Notes: generated from the sequence alone by a model not told the origin. A DNA stretch of 19,572 nucleotides from an uncultured Fretibacterium sp. (GCA_937892105.1 CALAUZ010000426.1:1-19572), one strand, 5' to 3'. Numbered from the stretch's first letter, positions 5,541-13,409 are shown. Made by a program: numbers and translations.

Positions 5541-7700
5541 ATGAAGTCGAAGGCTGTTAAAGACAGAGGGGAATTGTCGTTCTTCTCAAAGATGAGTACG
5601 AAGATAGCATTGTTAATCAGTGCAGTAGTATTTGTTATTGTGATAGTTGAAGTCTTTGTAGCTTCAAAGCGGGCTTCAAATACTATGGAGGTGACTTATC
5701 TTAATTATGCTCAGAACTTGGCAGAAGAGGCAGCAAGCGGAGTAGATTTTGCAACGTCCTCAGGTGAAGAGGCATACGGAGGTTATACTAAGAACTTAGC
5801 GCAGGAGGCAGCTGTAGCAATCAAGTTCTCTAGGCGTTTTGGAGAAGCTGTGTACAAATCTTATGCTCAGGACCTTGCAGAGGAGGCCGCCAAAAGAGTT
5901 AATCTGGCTGCGATGTCAGGTTATCTTTCGGAGCAGAGCCTCGATGAAATTCTGAGTGACATAAGGATAAAGGACGTTAGTGGTTCATACGCGTATATGG
6001 TGTCGCCGAAGGGAACAATGCTCTGGCATCCTTCTTCAGAGAAGATAGGTCAGCCCGTGGAGAACGCCGCCGTCAAAAAAATCGTCGCAGATATTCAGTC
6101 TGGCAAAAGAGTAGATGATGGTTACGTTATCTATGAATACGGAGGGGCAATAAAGCTAGCGGGATATGCATTCACAGATAGCGGCAATATAGTCCTAGTG
6201 ACGGCAGACTATGACAAGCTGATAGTGATTGACTACGAGAAAATCATAGGTGATATAGAGATCTCAGGAGTGAAAGGTTCATACGCGTACATGGTAGCCC
6301 CTGATGGAACAATGCTTTACCACCATGACAGCACCAAGATTGGTAGTCCTGTAGAGAACGCAGCGGTGCAAGGTATAGTTACGGAACTGAAGGCCGGTAA
6401 GGAAGTTCGAGACGGCTCATGTTCATACGAATACAAGGGAGCGTACAAAGTAGCGGGATATGCGTTCACGAAGTCAGGGAGCATAGTGATAGTGACGGCA
6501 GATCGAGACATGATGATGTCTCCTGTTGATGCGATGAGAAGGTCACTTGTATTGTACGGTCTGCTGTGCGAGGTTATAGCAGTGATGTTTGTCTACGTGT
6601 TGACTGTTTGGATGATGAAGGCACTGCGTCAGATTGTGCCAGTCATAAACAGGACAGCAGCGTTTGATTTCTCCGAAGATGTTGATGCTGTAAAGTTGGA
6701 AGGACGTTCCGATGAGATAGGGATTATTGCGCGTGCATTGTCAGGAATGAGGGAAAATCTTCGAGGAATAGTGGAGTCAATTTCAGAAGCATGCAGCAGC
6801 ATAGACGCGAATGTAGACGAAATGAGGACTATGATTGACAACGTTGAACATATCTGTGAAACCAACTCGTCGACAGCAGAAGAACTAGCTGCAGGGATGA
6901 ATGAGACAGCAGAAAGAGCAGATGCGATGACCCGCTCAGCCGAGAATGTGAAGAAGGATGCGTACAGCATAGACAGCCTAGCGGATGAGGGAACGAAGCT
7001 GTCAGTAGAGGTACTTTCGAGAGCCAAAGAGCTGGCCTCAGTAACGGAGTCTGCGAGCCTGAGAACCATAGAACTGTACGAGGAGGTGAAGCGGGAGTCA
7101 GACGACGCCATAATGTCATCAAGAGCTGTGGTTCATATTGAGGAGCTTATAGGAACTATTATGTCAATATCGTCCCAGACTGGAATGCTTTCCCTAAATG
7201 CATCGATAGAGGCGGCGAGAGCTGGAGATAAGGGGCGGGGATTTTCTGTTGTAGCTTCTGAGATACGTAACCTAGCGAGTCAGACATCAGAGGTTGTGAA
7301 GGGTATAAGCAGCATAATAGCTGAGGTGAACGGAGCAGTAGAAAAGATGTCCTCCTGCCTTAACCAAACGGTATCATTTCTAGAGACAAAAGTTCTTTCC
7401 GATTACGAGGAGTTCAGCAGCATAAGCAAACGGTATAAGGAAGATGCAGATGCTTTCGGTGATCGTATGACTGCAGTGAAGGGTAGCATACAAAACCTTA
7501 GTAGTGAGATCGAGGACATAGCTGGCTCGATAGTAGGAATTGACGTTACGATACAAGAGTCATCATCTGGTGTAAAGGATATAGCAGACAGGACTTCAGG
7601 AATGGTAAGCGAGACGATGAGGAGTGCGGAGCAGGTAAGTGGTTGCAGACAAGCGGTACTGAATCTGAGCGACATAATCAATAGGTTCAAGCTGCAGTAA
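5541..7700 (+). CDS. Methyl-accepting chemotaxis protein with duplicated sensor domain
   Basis: A complete 719-residue chemoreceptor. TM1 spans about residues 20-41 and TM2 about 336-358, so residues 42-335 lie outside the membrane. This part starts with three helical repeats of exactly 26 residues (core NYAQNLAEEAA at 55, 82 and 108). Two copies of a Cache-type unit follow: GSYAYMV at 148 and 247, a 99-residue period, each with PxGTML, KIGxPVENAAV and YxAGYAFTxSG. After TM2 comes a weak HAMP-like segment and the methyl-accepting coiled coil, with the CheA/CheW-binding hairpin near QTGMLSLNASIEAARAGDKG (546-565). There is no C-terminal CheR-tethering pentapeptide. The start follows a G-rich site (seven G, 8 nt upstream). 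The ligand is unknown; Cache sensors of this type usually bind small organic molecules. No other chemotaxis gene lies nearby. Confidence 0.95.
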   Translation: MKSKAVKDRGELSFFSKMSTKIALLISAVVFVIVIVEVFVASKRASNTMEVTYLNYAQNLAEEAASGVDFATSSGEEAYGGYTKNLAQEAAVAIKFSRRFGEAVYKSYAQDLAEEAAKRVNLAAMSGYLSEQSLDEILSDIRIKDVSGSYAYMVSPKGTMLWHPSSEKIGQPVENAAVKKIVADIQSGKRVDDGYVIYEYGGAIKLAGYAFTDSGNIVLVTADYDKLIVIDYEKIIGDIEISGVKGSYAYMVAPDGTMLYHHDSTKIGSPVENAAVQGIVTELKAGKEVRDGSCSYEYKGAYKVAGYAFTKSGSIVIVTADRDMMMSPVDAMRRSLVLYGLLCEVIAVMFVYVLTVWMMKALRQIVPVINRTAAFDFSEDVDAVKLEGRSDEIGIIARALSGMRENLRGIVESISEACSSIDANVDEMRTMIDNVEHICETNSSTAEELAAGMNETAERADAMTRSAENVKKDAYSIDSLADEGTKLSVEVLSRAKELASVTESASLRTIELYEEVKRESDDAIMSSRAVVHIEELIGTIMSISSQTGMLSLNASIEAARAGDKGRGFSVVASEIRNLASQTSEVVKGISSIIAEVNGAVEKMSSCLNQTVSFLETKVLSDYEEFSSISKRYKEDADAFGDRMTAVKGSIQNLSSEIEDIAGSIVGIDVTIQESSSGVKDIADRTSGMVSETMRSAEQVSGCRQAVLNLSDIINRFKLQ

Positions 7701-7716
7701 CGGTAAAAGCGGTGCA

Positions 7717-7742
7717 GAAGGTGCTAGATTCCTCTATTTTTG
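7717..7742. repeat. 26-bp direct repeat, right copy, after the chemoreceptor
   Basis: GAAGGTGCTAGATTCCTC and the following eight bases match 5475-5500 with four substitutions and no gap. It lies between the chemoreceptor stop codon and the end of the bglA relic. Confidence 0.55.
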
Positions 7743-7783
7743 CTGGTACAATGCTCCACGAATGGCACTAAGAGTAAGTCAAG

Positions 7784-8640
7784 TCATGCTAAATCCCTTC
7801 CGTTTGTGGCTATGACCTTCTTGTACCAGTAAAAGCTGTTCTTGCGTATACGCTTCAAGTCACCTGTGCCGTCGTCATACTTGCAGATATAGACGAAGCC
7901 GTAACGCTTTGCCATCTCTCCAGTAGAGGCAGACACTACATCAATCCATCCCCAAGGTGTATAGCCAAGAAGGTTAACGCCATCAGAAACTGCTTGTAGT
8001 ATCTACTTAATGTGCTTACGTAGGTAGTCCACACTGTAAGTATCGTGTATTTTGCCGTCCTAAGTCAAGATATCCCGAGCACCTAGTCCGTTTTCCACGA
8101 CCATAAACGGGAACTGATACCTGTCCCAAATCTCATTGAAGGATCACCGCAGACCTTCAGGGTCAATCTGCCAGCCCCAATCGATAGCCTTCAGATATGG
8201 ATTGACGATGCCTCCGACAAGATTTCCAGCAGCTTTAGCAGTAATGTCATGGTCAGCGGATTCACATGTAGACATGTAATAGCTGAAAGTGTAGAAGTCT
8301 ATAGTGCCCTGCCAGAGAATCTCATCATCCCCTTTTTCCTTATGGAGGACTATTCCTTTTTCCTCGAAGAAGCGTTCCGTGTAAGACGAGTAATAGCCCC
8401 TCGCATTAACGTCAGAGCAAAACTAGTTAGTGATTCTCATTTCGCGTGGCACTTCAAGACATCGGCCGGATTGCATATGTACGGGTACTTCGTAGCGAAA
8501 AGGTTCATGTTGCCCATCATAAAGGACGGGTATTTTCGTGAGCAAGTTTTACGACCTTTACGCTTGCTACGAGCTGGTGATGAAGAGCCTAGAAACGAAC
8601 CTGCGGCTCATCAGAAACTTAGCTGACTTGTCCAGTGAAG
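7784..8640 (-). pseudogene. bglA: 6-phospho-beta-glucosidase (GH1), decayed
   Basis: The minus strand carries the C-terminal two thirds of a GH1 6-phospho-beta-glucosidase. In order: ALHHQLVASVKVVKLAHE (about 8610-8555), a frameshift, SFMMGNMNLFATKYPYICNP, GTIDFYTFSYYMSTCESADH (about 8310-8250), VNPYLKAIDWGWQIDPEGLR, the nucleophile motif FMVVENGLGA (about 8100), and [20 protein letters not shown] ending [14 protein letters not shown] at 7784. In-frame stops include TGA after GLR, TAG after DILT and TAG after RKHIK. The first 170 or so residues are missing; a deletion joins the remainder to the EIIA relic near 8640. The intact enzyme hydrolyses phospho-cellobiose and phospho-arbutin made by the PTS upstream. 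Not functional as it stands. Confidence 0.9.
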
Positions 8641-9460
8641 CCCTTTATAGTTGAGCGCATCACCTGTTTTGACCATGTAGCCTATGTTGCCCTTCGATGT
8701 AAAGCCGTAGCCGTTCATCTCAACGATAGCCATGCCGACATGCATCAACACTTCAACGCCTTCTGAAGACTGAATGCCTACAGCATGTTTAGTGTCAGCG
8801 GCCTGAACAATTTCGCCGTCAACAGGTGAGTATACGGTGTTATCTTCAGGTTCAATCCCGCAACCCTGTCACAAGAATCCTTGCGATAATACTTTGTCAG
8901 GTATCTGCTCAAGCTAGATATAATTCCCAGTTATAGTGGCATGAAGCGTAACATTTTTCGCCTGACCTCTAGCATGTTTAACCGTCTGGGCGTCCTCTGC
9001 CTTTTCACGATATAACAGGAACTCAGCGACAAAGCCAGCGACTACGCACGACATAGAGACAATGACAGCAGTAGTCATACCCTAAAAGTCATTGGTTACA
9101 GTGTTGATGTACCCAGTGTACCCGAACACGCCAAGCCCTGCCATCTGGTAGCACTTTACTCCTAGCAGACCTAAGACCGCTCCAGCGATACCATAGATGA
9201 CACAGCCGCGAATGAACGGGAATTTTTGGGGCAGCAGCATACCGTAAATGGCAGGCTCAGTGACTCCTGCAACAGCAGAGACAAATGCAGCAGGTGCTCA
9301 ACTCTTAATCTTCTTGTTCTTAGTCTTGAGCCAGATTCCACCTACTGCATCAGTGTTAGCGAAGGTTGTCCCGAACATTGCTGCAAGAATAATATCTACG
9401 CCTTGTGTCATTCAGTAATTGAACTTCAGTCCAGTAATGCTGCAAGAATTTCTGCAGATA
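8641..9460 (-). pseudogene. Beta-glucoside PTS EIICA (EIIB and 5' part lost), decayed
   Basis: Minus-strand fragments of a bglF/bglP-type EIIBCA permease. The EIIC C-terminal half reads VDIILAAMFGTTFANTDAVG (about 9400-9340), AAFVSAVAGVTEPAIYGMLL, FPFIRGCVIYGIAG and FGYTGYINTVTNDF. The EIIA (glucose-type) domain follows with VTLHATITGNYI, IPDKVLSQGFL, VYSPVDGEIVQ, TKHAVGIQ and VLMHVGMAIVEMNGYGFTSK (about 8835-8680); both family histidines remain. At least five in-frame stops are present (TGA and TAG). The N-terminal EIIB and first half of EIIC are absent: similarity ends near 9460, exactly where phage sequence starts. The intact protein would import and phosphorylate beta-glucosides for the glucosidase next door. 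Confidence 0.88.
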
Positions 9461-9491
9461 GAATATTCTCTAGAGTTCTGAAGCCTCTCGC

Positions 9492-9800
9492 TTACCTGCT
9501 GTAGTCAGTGAGCGTGATGATGCTGAACTCACGCTGATTGTTAAGCAAGTAGTTGTGGAAGAAGTCGCGATATGCGGCTCTACGGTTGGCCTCGTGGCTT
9601 CTAGTGTCCGAGATAGTCCCCTGTGGTCTCCACTGCCCATTGAGCTTGATGGAGTAGACGAACTTATTGCCACCGTTGAACCTGAGCAGACCGAGAATGA
9701 GCCTCTTAGTCTTGCAGTATGCTTTTGCTATAGTCTCAGCATTCCCGACCGAGTATTTGCCGTTCCTCCAGATAAGAGCGTAGTGCTGTTCGTGTCTCAT
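9492..9800 (-). CDS. Hypothetical phage protein, 102 aa
   Basis: An uncharacterised small protein beginning MRHEQHYALIWRNGKYSVGN, with a basic centre (YCKTKRLI...KLNGQWRPQG). No family is recognised. A strong site, AAGGAG, stands 7 nt before the ATG and directly after the stop of the AAA ATPase gene, so it is the last gene of the phage minus-strand operon. It looks intact. Its 3' end is about 30 bp from the last recognisable PTS relic base, which marks the phage/chromosome junction. Confidence 0.6.
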   Translation of the reverse strand: MRHEQHYALIWRNGKYSVGNAETIAKAYCKTKRLILGLLRFNGGNKFVYSIKLNGQWRPQGTISDTRSHEANRRAAYRDFFHNYLLNNQREFSIITLTDYSR

Positions 9801-9811
9801 CGTCAGACTCC

Positions 9812-10723
9812 TTACACTGCCTGCGGAAGTTCATCAGGAGCGTTGCGAGCGTCTAAATCTGCCTGAAACGCACTGAGGTCATCAAGCGTCCACTCCTTAG
9901 AACCTCTGCCCTGAGTAACAGCGAGAATAGCACTCTGCGCCTCCTGCGCGTTACCGTTGAACAGAGCAAGATACTCCCGATAGATACTCTGCTTGCGCTC
10001 ATTGAGAACTCTAGCGTCAGGAATATCCTTGCCGGAATTGAGCCACTCGAGGAACTTCGTGCCGATCTCAGGAGAGAGTGTGAAGCTCTGACTGTCGAAC
10101 ATAGAAGTTCTATCCTTGCTGACAGTAACGGTGTGCTCGTTGTTGAGGTCGAAGACGAGAGAGAACTCGTAGTCCATCCCGTCGCGCTGAACTGGAGCGA
10201 GACTGACCTTGCGGATCTCGGTGCGCCCCTTGTCGTCGACGACCTGCACATAATTCGTTCTGCTTCTCATGGTGGCTATGATGTGGCACTTGGACGTGAG
10301 CATAGCCTCAATGAACTTGTTCTGAAGCGGAATAACCTTCAACCATGCGCTGAAGGAGTTGTACTTACCACTGGAAGCTAACTGCTCTTTAAGGTCGAGC
10401 AAGCCACCTTCTGAAATCCAGCAGTGCGAAAGATTGTCGATGATAAGCACATAGTAGCCCTCATTTTCTGTATCATGAATGGTTTAAATGTGCTTGCGTT
10501 GGTCAAACATAGCGTTTATGTTCAAGATGTCGTAGTCGCAAACAGCGGAGTACAAGTCGCCTGAACCGTTCTCCGTGTCAATCATAGCGATGCGCCCGCC
10601 TAAGCCCTGAGCGATGAGTAACGCGCCGTAAGTCTTTCCAGACCCTGCTGGGCCGGTGAGAGCGAGTCTGAGCTTTGCCTTCCTCCGTTCAGCCTTCCTG
10701 AAGACAGCCATGTTAAGCGACAT
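9812..10723 (-). pseudogene. Phage AAA-family ATP-binding protein, interrupted by one TAA
   Basis: One continuous frame of 303 residues apart from TAA at 10484-10486 (codon 80, ...DQRKHI*TIHDTENEGY). It matches the phage nucleotide-binding protein family (AAA_24 type): start MSLNMAVFRKAERRKAKLRL, Walker A GPAGSGKT (24-31), IAMIDTENGSGDLY, Walker B YYVLIIDNLSH just after the stop, then CHIIATMRSRTNY and LAPVQRDGMDYEFSLVFDL. Such proteins accompany phage recombination nucleases, probably loading or annealing at DNA ends. The codon at the stop is usually acidic (a GAA to TAA change would explain it). The gene overlaps the end of the nuclease gene by 11 nt. The downstream half could restart at about 10450 but would lack Walker A, so activity is unlikely. 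Confidence 0.85.
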
Positions 10724-11669
10724 CTTTCAAGTCATGACGGACAGAGGAAGACTGCTTCGTGAACGCACTGACCAGCTCGGGGTGAGCCTTCTTGAGAGCA
10801 GTAGTGTCGAGACGAGAACTCTTAATCTCGTTGAGAACGAGGATGAGATTACCGCACCGTACAGACCTGATGCCCTGCTGTCTGATGAGCTTATCGAGGA
10901 CTGCTTTAGCCTCATCGGAGAGTTCTTTAGCGGCCTTCTCCATATCTCTGCTTTCACTGAGGAGTTCAATGGCATCGATAACCTCCTGATTGTCAGTAGC
11001 AGGGACGCTCTCCGAGACGACAGTCGTATCCTTCTTGCAAAGTTCGCACAGATGAGAATACCCACAGTAGCCACAGCACCAGCCCTGAAATCTGCTGCCC
11101 TGTTCAGGAGCTTCACCACAGGCGAATATCCTCTCTGCACGTTCCTTCAACGCTTCGTATCTCTCCTGGTAGAACTAGAAGAGGTCGATGTATCCTGAAC
11201 AATCGTTCTTGTTGAGAGCGACTATTGCGAGTTGATTAATCTGGTGTCCGCGTTCATTGAGAGCGTGAGCGTAGATAGTTAGCTGGTCAGCATACTGATG
11301 GTGAGACTTGGCCGTGCCTTCAAGCTTGGGCGACCTGAAGGAGCGGTCATTCATCGTCTTGATGTCAGCGAGGATGAGGCCAGTATCTTCACGAGAGATG
11401 ACGCAGTCAGGATGAGCCTCAATAATGCCGACGTTGACTGAGAGGCTGAGACTCATTCCCTCGTTGGAGTTGATGAACAGATTGCGCTGAACGTTCCAGC
11501 CGTCATAGTGAAGCCAACTGATGATGACAGGTTCGAAAACTCTACCGACCTAGAAAATCATCTGCGACTTCTCTGATATGATTTCCTCTGCGCCACTGAC
11601 GGAGTAGAAAAGAGCACGATCACACAGAGAACCAATCCTAGAAGCGCGTAACACTTTGTTGTTGTCCAT
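10713..11669 (-). pseudogene. PD-(D/E)XK phage nuclease, Cas4/RecB-like, with two in-frame TAG
   Basis: A single 318-codon frame from MDNNKVLRASRIGSLCDRAL to RHDLKDVA, interrupted by TAG at 11550-11552 (codon 40) and TAG at 11175-11177 (codon 165). The nuclease core shows GRVFEP (about 42-47), HPD with Asp88, and LADIKT with Asp102 and Lys104, the PD-(D/E)XK triad. A Cys-rich C-terminal part (Cys198, 199, 202, 208, 211; GWCCGYCGYSHLCELC) resembles the iron-sulphur or zinc cysteines of Cas4-like and related exonucleases. The role in a phage would be 5'-end resection with the AAA ATPase next to it. All three pieces stay in the same frame, so the only lesions are the stops. No good ribosome binding site precedes the ATG at 11667-11669. 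Confidence 0.85.
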
Positions 11670-11731
11670 TTCTAGATCTCATGTCTAACAGTCCAGTAAC
11701 GAGCGCGATGCTTCTATGGCCTCACCTACTT

Positions 11732-12046
11732 TCAGGTGAAGAGGTTAGTCGATGTCCCTGTAGTGCAGGTGGTTAGCAAGGTAGAGCAGATACACCCTGA
11801 ACTTGCGGCCTCCTTTCTATTCATCGCAGGAATGGTTATGACTTCACCCTTGAATAACCCGCTATCGAGAAACTCGGAGGAGAAAACGAATCTCCGCTCC
11901 TCGATTACGATAGGGAGATTAAGGAACTGGACTGAGAGAGCGTGCGCAACGTTGATAGCGTCATTGCGAGAGAAGGTCTGAGCTTTGACGACGTAGTTCT
12001 CTCTATCTCCCACATACACAGTGTAGTCATGAGAAACCTCACGCAC
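11732..12046 (-). pseudogene. Hypothetical phage protein, probably frameshifted
   Basis: Opens with GTG at 12044-12046, overlapping the end of the Lar-like gene by 8 nt: MREVSHDYTVYVGDRENYVV, then FSRNDAINVAHALS and KGEVITIPAMNRKE. After KE the protein turns into a low-quality Thr/Ser/Cys tail (CSTLLTTCTTGTST). The +1 frame from the same place reads GRKFRVYLLYLANHLHYRDI and looks coding, so a base was probably lost near 11808-11814. That frame then meets TAA (11745-11747) and resumes PLHLKVGEAIEASRSLLDC up to 11685. The family is unknown. The frameshift is my reading of coding character, not proven. Confidence 0.5.
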
Positions 12047-12242
12047 AGTGTTTCACCCGCCCGTTCTGTTCGTTCCAGTCGTCAATCGCTTCGTGAGCGT
12101 AGAAGTAAGTTCCACTCTCAGCCCCGCAGAAGGAGCAAACGACAGAGTAGGTAGTGAACTCAGGCTAACAGAGTCGATTGCGCTTGATGGTAATTCGCCC
12201 CTGAGAGCCACAGAGTCGGCAGGGTTTCATGTTATCGCTCAT
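12039..12242 (-). pseudogene. Lar-family-like zinc-binding protein with in-frame TAG
   Basis: 67 codons: MSDNMKPCRLCGSQGRITIK, then TAG at 12165-12167 (codon 26), then VVCSFCGAESGTYF and AHEAIDDWNEQNG. Two CxxC pairs (CRLC and CSFC) separated by about 30 residues, followed by EAIDDWN, match the Lar restriction-alleviation / small zinc-ribbon family common in phages and prophages. Its ATG overlaps the stop of the upstream gene (ATGA), so it was translationally coupled. With the stop, only the first CxxC would be made. The function of Lar proteins is to soften type I restriction; for this copy it is inferred. Confidence 0.75.
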
Positions 12243-12436
12243 AACGCAGCCCTCACATTCTCATTAGCACGTCCGATGAGGGAGAAGTCGGTATCGCTTG
12301 TGTCGAGGTTATCAATATCTATCAGCCCCTCATCCCAAGCGTCAGAAACCTTCTCTACGGCCTCTGAGCTGTTCTGAGACTCAATGACGAAAACATGAGT
12401 CTCAGTGCGAATGATAGCAACTCTGAACTTGGGCAT
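12239..12436 (-). CDS. DpnD/PcfM-like small phage protein, 65 aa
   Basis: MPKFRVAIIRTETHVFVIES, then SSEAVEKVSDAWDEGLIDID and DTSDTDFSLI, match the DpnD/PcfM C-terminal domain pattern: 'KxxVxIxxTxxxxVxVEAxxxxEAxxKVxxxWxxGxIxLDxxDFxxxxF'. It starts 3 nt after the stop of the SSB-like gene and ends with an ATGA overlap with the Lar-like gene, so expression depends on the operon. The domain is frequent in phage and plasmid early regions; its molecular role is not established. A second, better match lies at 13052-13231. It appears intact. Confidence 0.7.
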   Translation of the reverse strand: MPKFRVAIIRTETHVFVIESQNSSEAVEKVSDAWDEGLIDIDNLDTSDTDFSLIGRANENVRAAL

Positions 12437-12438
12437 GA

Positions 12439-12726
12439 TTAGAAGGGAATCGCCTCAGAGTTGATCTGAACATCTGAGGAGAAATCTTCTCGCTCGCTGC
12501 TCCTGTTGCTCCGCTGGTCGCTCTCCTTGTGTTTGAACAGTGAGACGATGAGGTGGCTTCTCCCCTCATCACGAGGAAAGCCTGCGAAGTTAACCCAGGG
12601 GTTGATGAGTATGTACGGGCCGTTACCGTTTTCCATCATCACGCCGACATTCTCCCAGTTGACCTTCTCGTTGCCATTGCTGTCTGTGTAAGTGCCACTC
12701 TTGACGCATAAATCGTACTTCTTCAT
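12439..12726 (-). CDS. SSB-like phage protein, 95 aa
   Basis: Begins MKKYDLCVKSGTYTDSNGNE and continues with WENVGVMMENGNGPYILINP, FAGFPRDEGRSHLIVSLF, a polar linker rich in Ser and Arg, and the tail SEAIPF. The short beta-rich body with an acidic stretch ending in x-x-IPF resembles small phage single-strand-binding-like proteins whose C-terminal tip docks partner enzymes. The start at 12726 is chosen over the longer frame because AAGGAGA stands 7 nt upstream of this ATG and the sequence before it does not look conserved. It lies in the early operon between the HTH gene and the DpnD-like gene. The ssDNA-binding role is inference from form. Confidence 0.6.
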   Translation of the reverse strand: MKKYDLCVKSGTYTDSNGNEKVNWENVGVMMENGNGPYILINPWVNFAGFPRDEGRSHLIVSLFKHKESDQRSNRSSEREDFSSDVQINSEAIPF

Positions 12727-12780
12727 GTTCTTCTCCTTGTCGTCATCGGCGATTGAGTAGCACCTCTTGGGCATGAAGAC

Positions 12781-13008
12781 TCATACTGAGTGATCCTTCG
12801 CGGATTTGATGACCTTGCGGCTGAGGCGATACTGCCGGTACTTCCTTTTGCCCAACTTCCTGACTCTGGGGGATATGGCTGTACACTCATTCTCGTAACG
12901 CGATATTGTGCTTACACTGACTACGAGACTAACGTTAAACTCGCGCTGAGTGATGTTGAGGAATAACCTAGTCTTTCTGAGCCTCTGAGCGTTGGTGAGT
13001 TTATGCAT
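12781..13008 (-). CDS. Cro/C1-type HTH regulator, 75 aa
   Basis: MHKLTNAQRLRKTRLFLNIT, then QREFNVSLVVSVSTISRYEN and ECTAISPRVRKLGKRKYRQY form a small Cro/C1-like helix-turn-helix (helix 2-turn-helix 3 with TISRYE as recognition region) and a basic tail. The start at 13008 is fixed by AAGGAGAT, 6 nt before the ATG; the open frame runs further upstream without a credible start. It is probably a transcription regulator of the phage early operon in which it sits. It follows a hairpin element at 13030-13056. Confidence 0.75.
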   Translation of the reverse strand: MHKLTNAQRLRKTRLFLNITQREFNVSLVVSVSTISRYENECTAISPRVRKLGKRKYRQYRLSRKVIKSAKDHSV

Positions 13009-13029
13009 GTATAATCTCCTTTCAGTGAA

Positions 13030-13056
13030 TGCAAGCCCCTTGAAGGGCAGGCTAAG
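13030..13056 (-). repeat. Intergenic hairpin element, copy 2
   Basis: The minus strand reads AGCCTGCCCTTCAAGGGGCT, a hairpin (AGCC-TG-CCC/GGG-GCT) placed between the DpnD-like stop and the HTH gene start. Copy 1 at 13252-13283 has the same stem and the same following TTG(C/T)ATT and ribosome-binding stretch, but a longer loop. Confidence 0.6.
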
Positions 13057-13231
13057 AGTGCGCAACGCCGACGATCTCAAAACATGCTTCGAGGAAGTCG
13101 TCAGCGTCTAATATGTACTCGCTTCTCCTCCACGCTTCCCGTACCTTGTCGATGGCCTCGTCGTAATCACGAGACTCAACTGTTACGGTTCTGCGCATGG
13201 TCTCCGTTATCTCCACCTCGTAAGACTTCAT
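13052..13231 (-). CDS. DpnD/PcfM-family protein, 59 aa
   Basis: Start ATG 13229-13231, preceded by AGAAGGA 4 nt upstream; stop TAG 13052-13054. The product reads MKSYEVEITETMRRTVTVES, RDYDEAIDKVREAWRRSEYI, LDADDFLEACFEIVGVAHS. It is a clear DpnD/PcfM-type domain: 'KxYxVEIxETxxRxVxVExxxxxEAxxKVxxxWxxxxxxLDADDFxxxxFE'. The full domain is present, so the gene is complete despite its size. It sits between two copies of a hairpin element. A second member of the family (12239-12436) is in the same operon. The molecular role of the family is unknown to me. Confidence 0.8.
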   Translation of the reverse strand: MKSYEVEITETMRRTVTVESRDYDEAIDKVREAWRRSEYILDADDFLEACFEIVGVAHS

Positions 13232-13251
13232 TTATCCTTCTGATGAAATAC

Positions 13252-13283
13252 AAGCCCCCTGATTTCTCAAAGGGGCAGGCTTA
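13252..13283 (-). repeat. Intergenic hairpin element, copy 1
   Basis: The minus strand reads AAGCC-TG-CCCC, a 12-nt loop, then GGGGGCTT: a hairpin ending about 20 nt before the DpnD-like start. It shares stem and trailing bases with copy 2 at 13030-13056. Confidence 0.6.
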
Positions 13284-13284
13284 A

Positions 13285-13409
13285 TCACGCGCTATTAGGT
13301 TCTTCACGTGATAATTTCCATGCGTTTATCGCACTCTGTGTGTCGAAGTAGCTGATGCTTTCCCCTGTTAGGAAACTAGCAACCTCATCGTAGGTTCCTC
13401 AAACGTCAT
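13285..13409 (-). pseudogene. Small phage reading frame, possibly frameshifted
   Basis: An ATG at 13407-13409 gives MTFEEPT and then a stop, but the neighbouring frame continues YDEVASFLTGESISYFDTQS, AINAWKLSREEPNSA to a TGA at 13285-13287. A one-base change near 13390 would join the two into a protein of about 41 residues. The second frame is also in phase with the upstream 119-residue gene through its TGA at 13399, so read-through or loss of a longer C-terminus is another reading. Family unknown. Confidence 0.35.

Noticed and set aside
6629..7111. Minus-strand frame of 160 residues
   Set aside because: It is the Ser/Leu-rich antisense shadow of the chemoreceptor signalling coiled coil.
8249..8626. 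Plus-strand frame of 125 residues
   Set aside because: The opposite strand over the same bases gives a clear GH1 6-phospho-beta-glucosidase sequence, so this frame is a shadow of that relic.
11732..12046. Intact 104-residue phage gene
   Set aside because: The last 22 residues are a Thr/Ser/Cys-rich tail unlike a natural end, while the adjacent frame looks coding, so a frameshifted relic is more likely.
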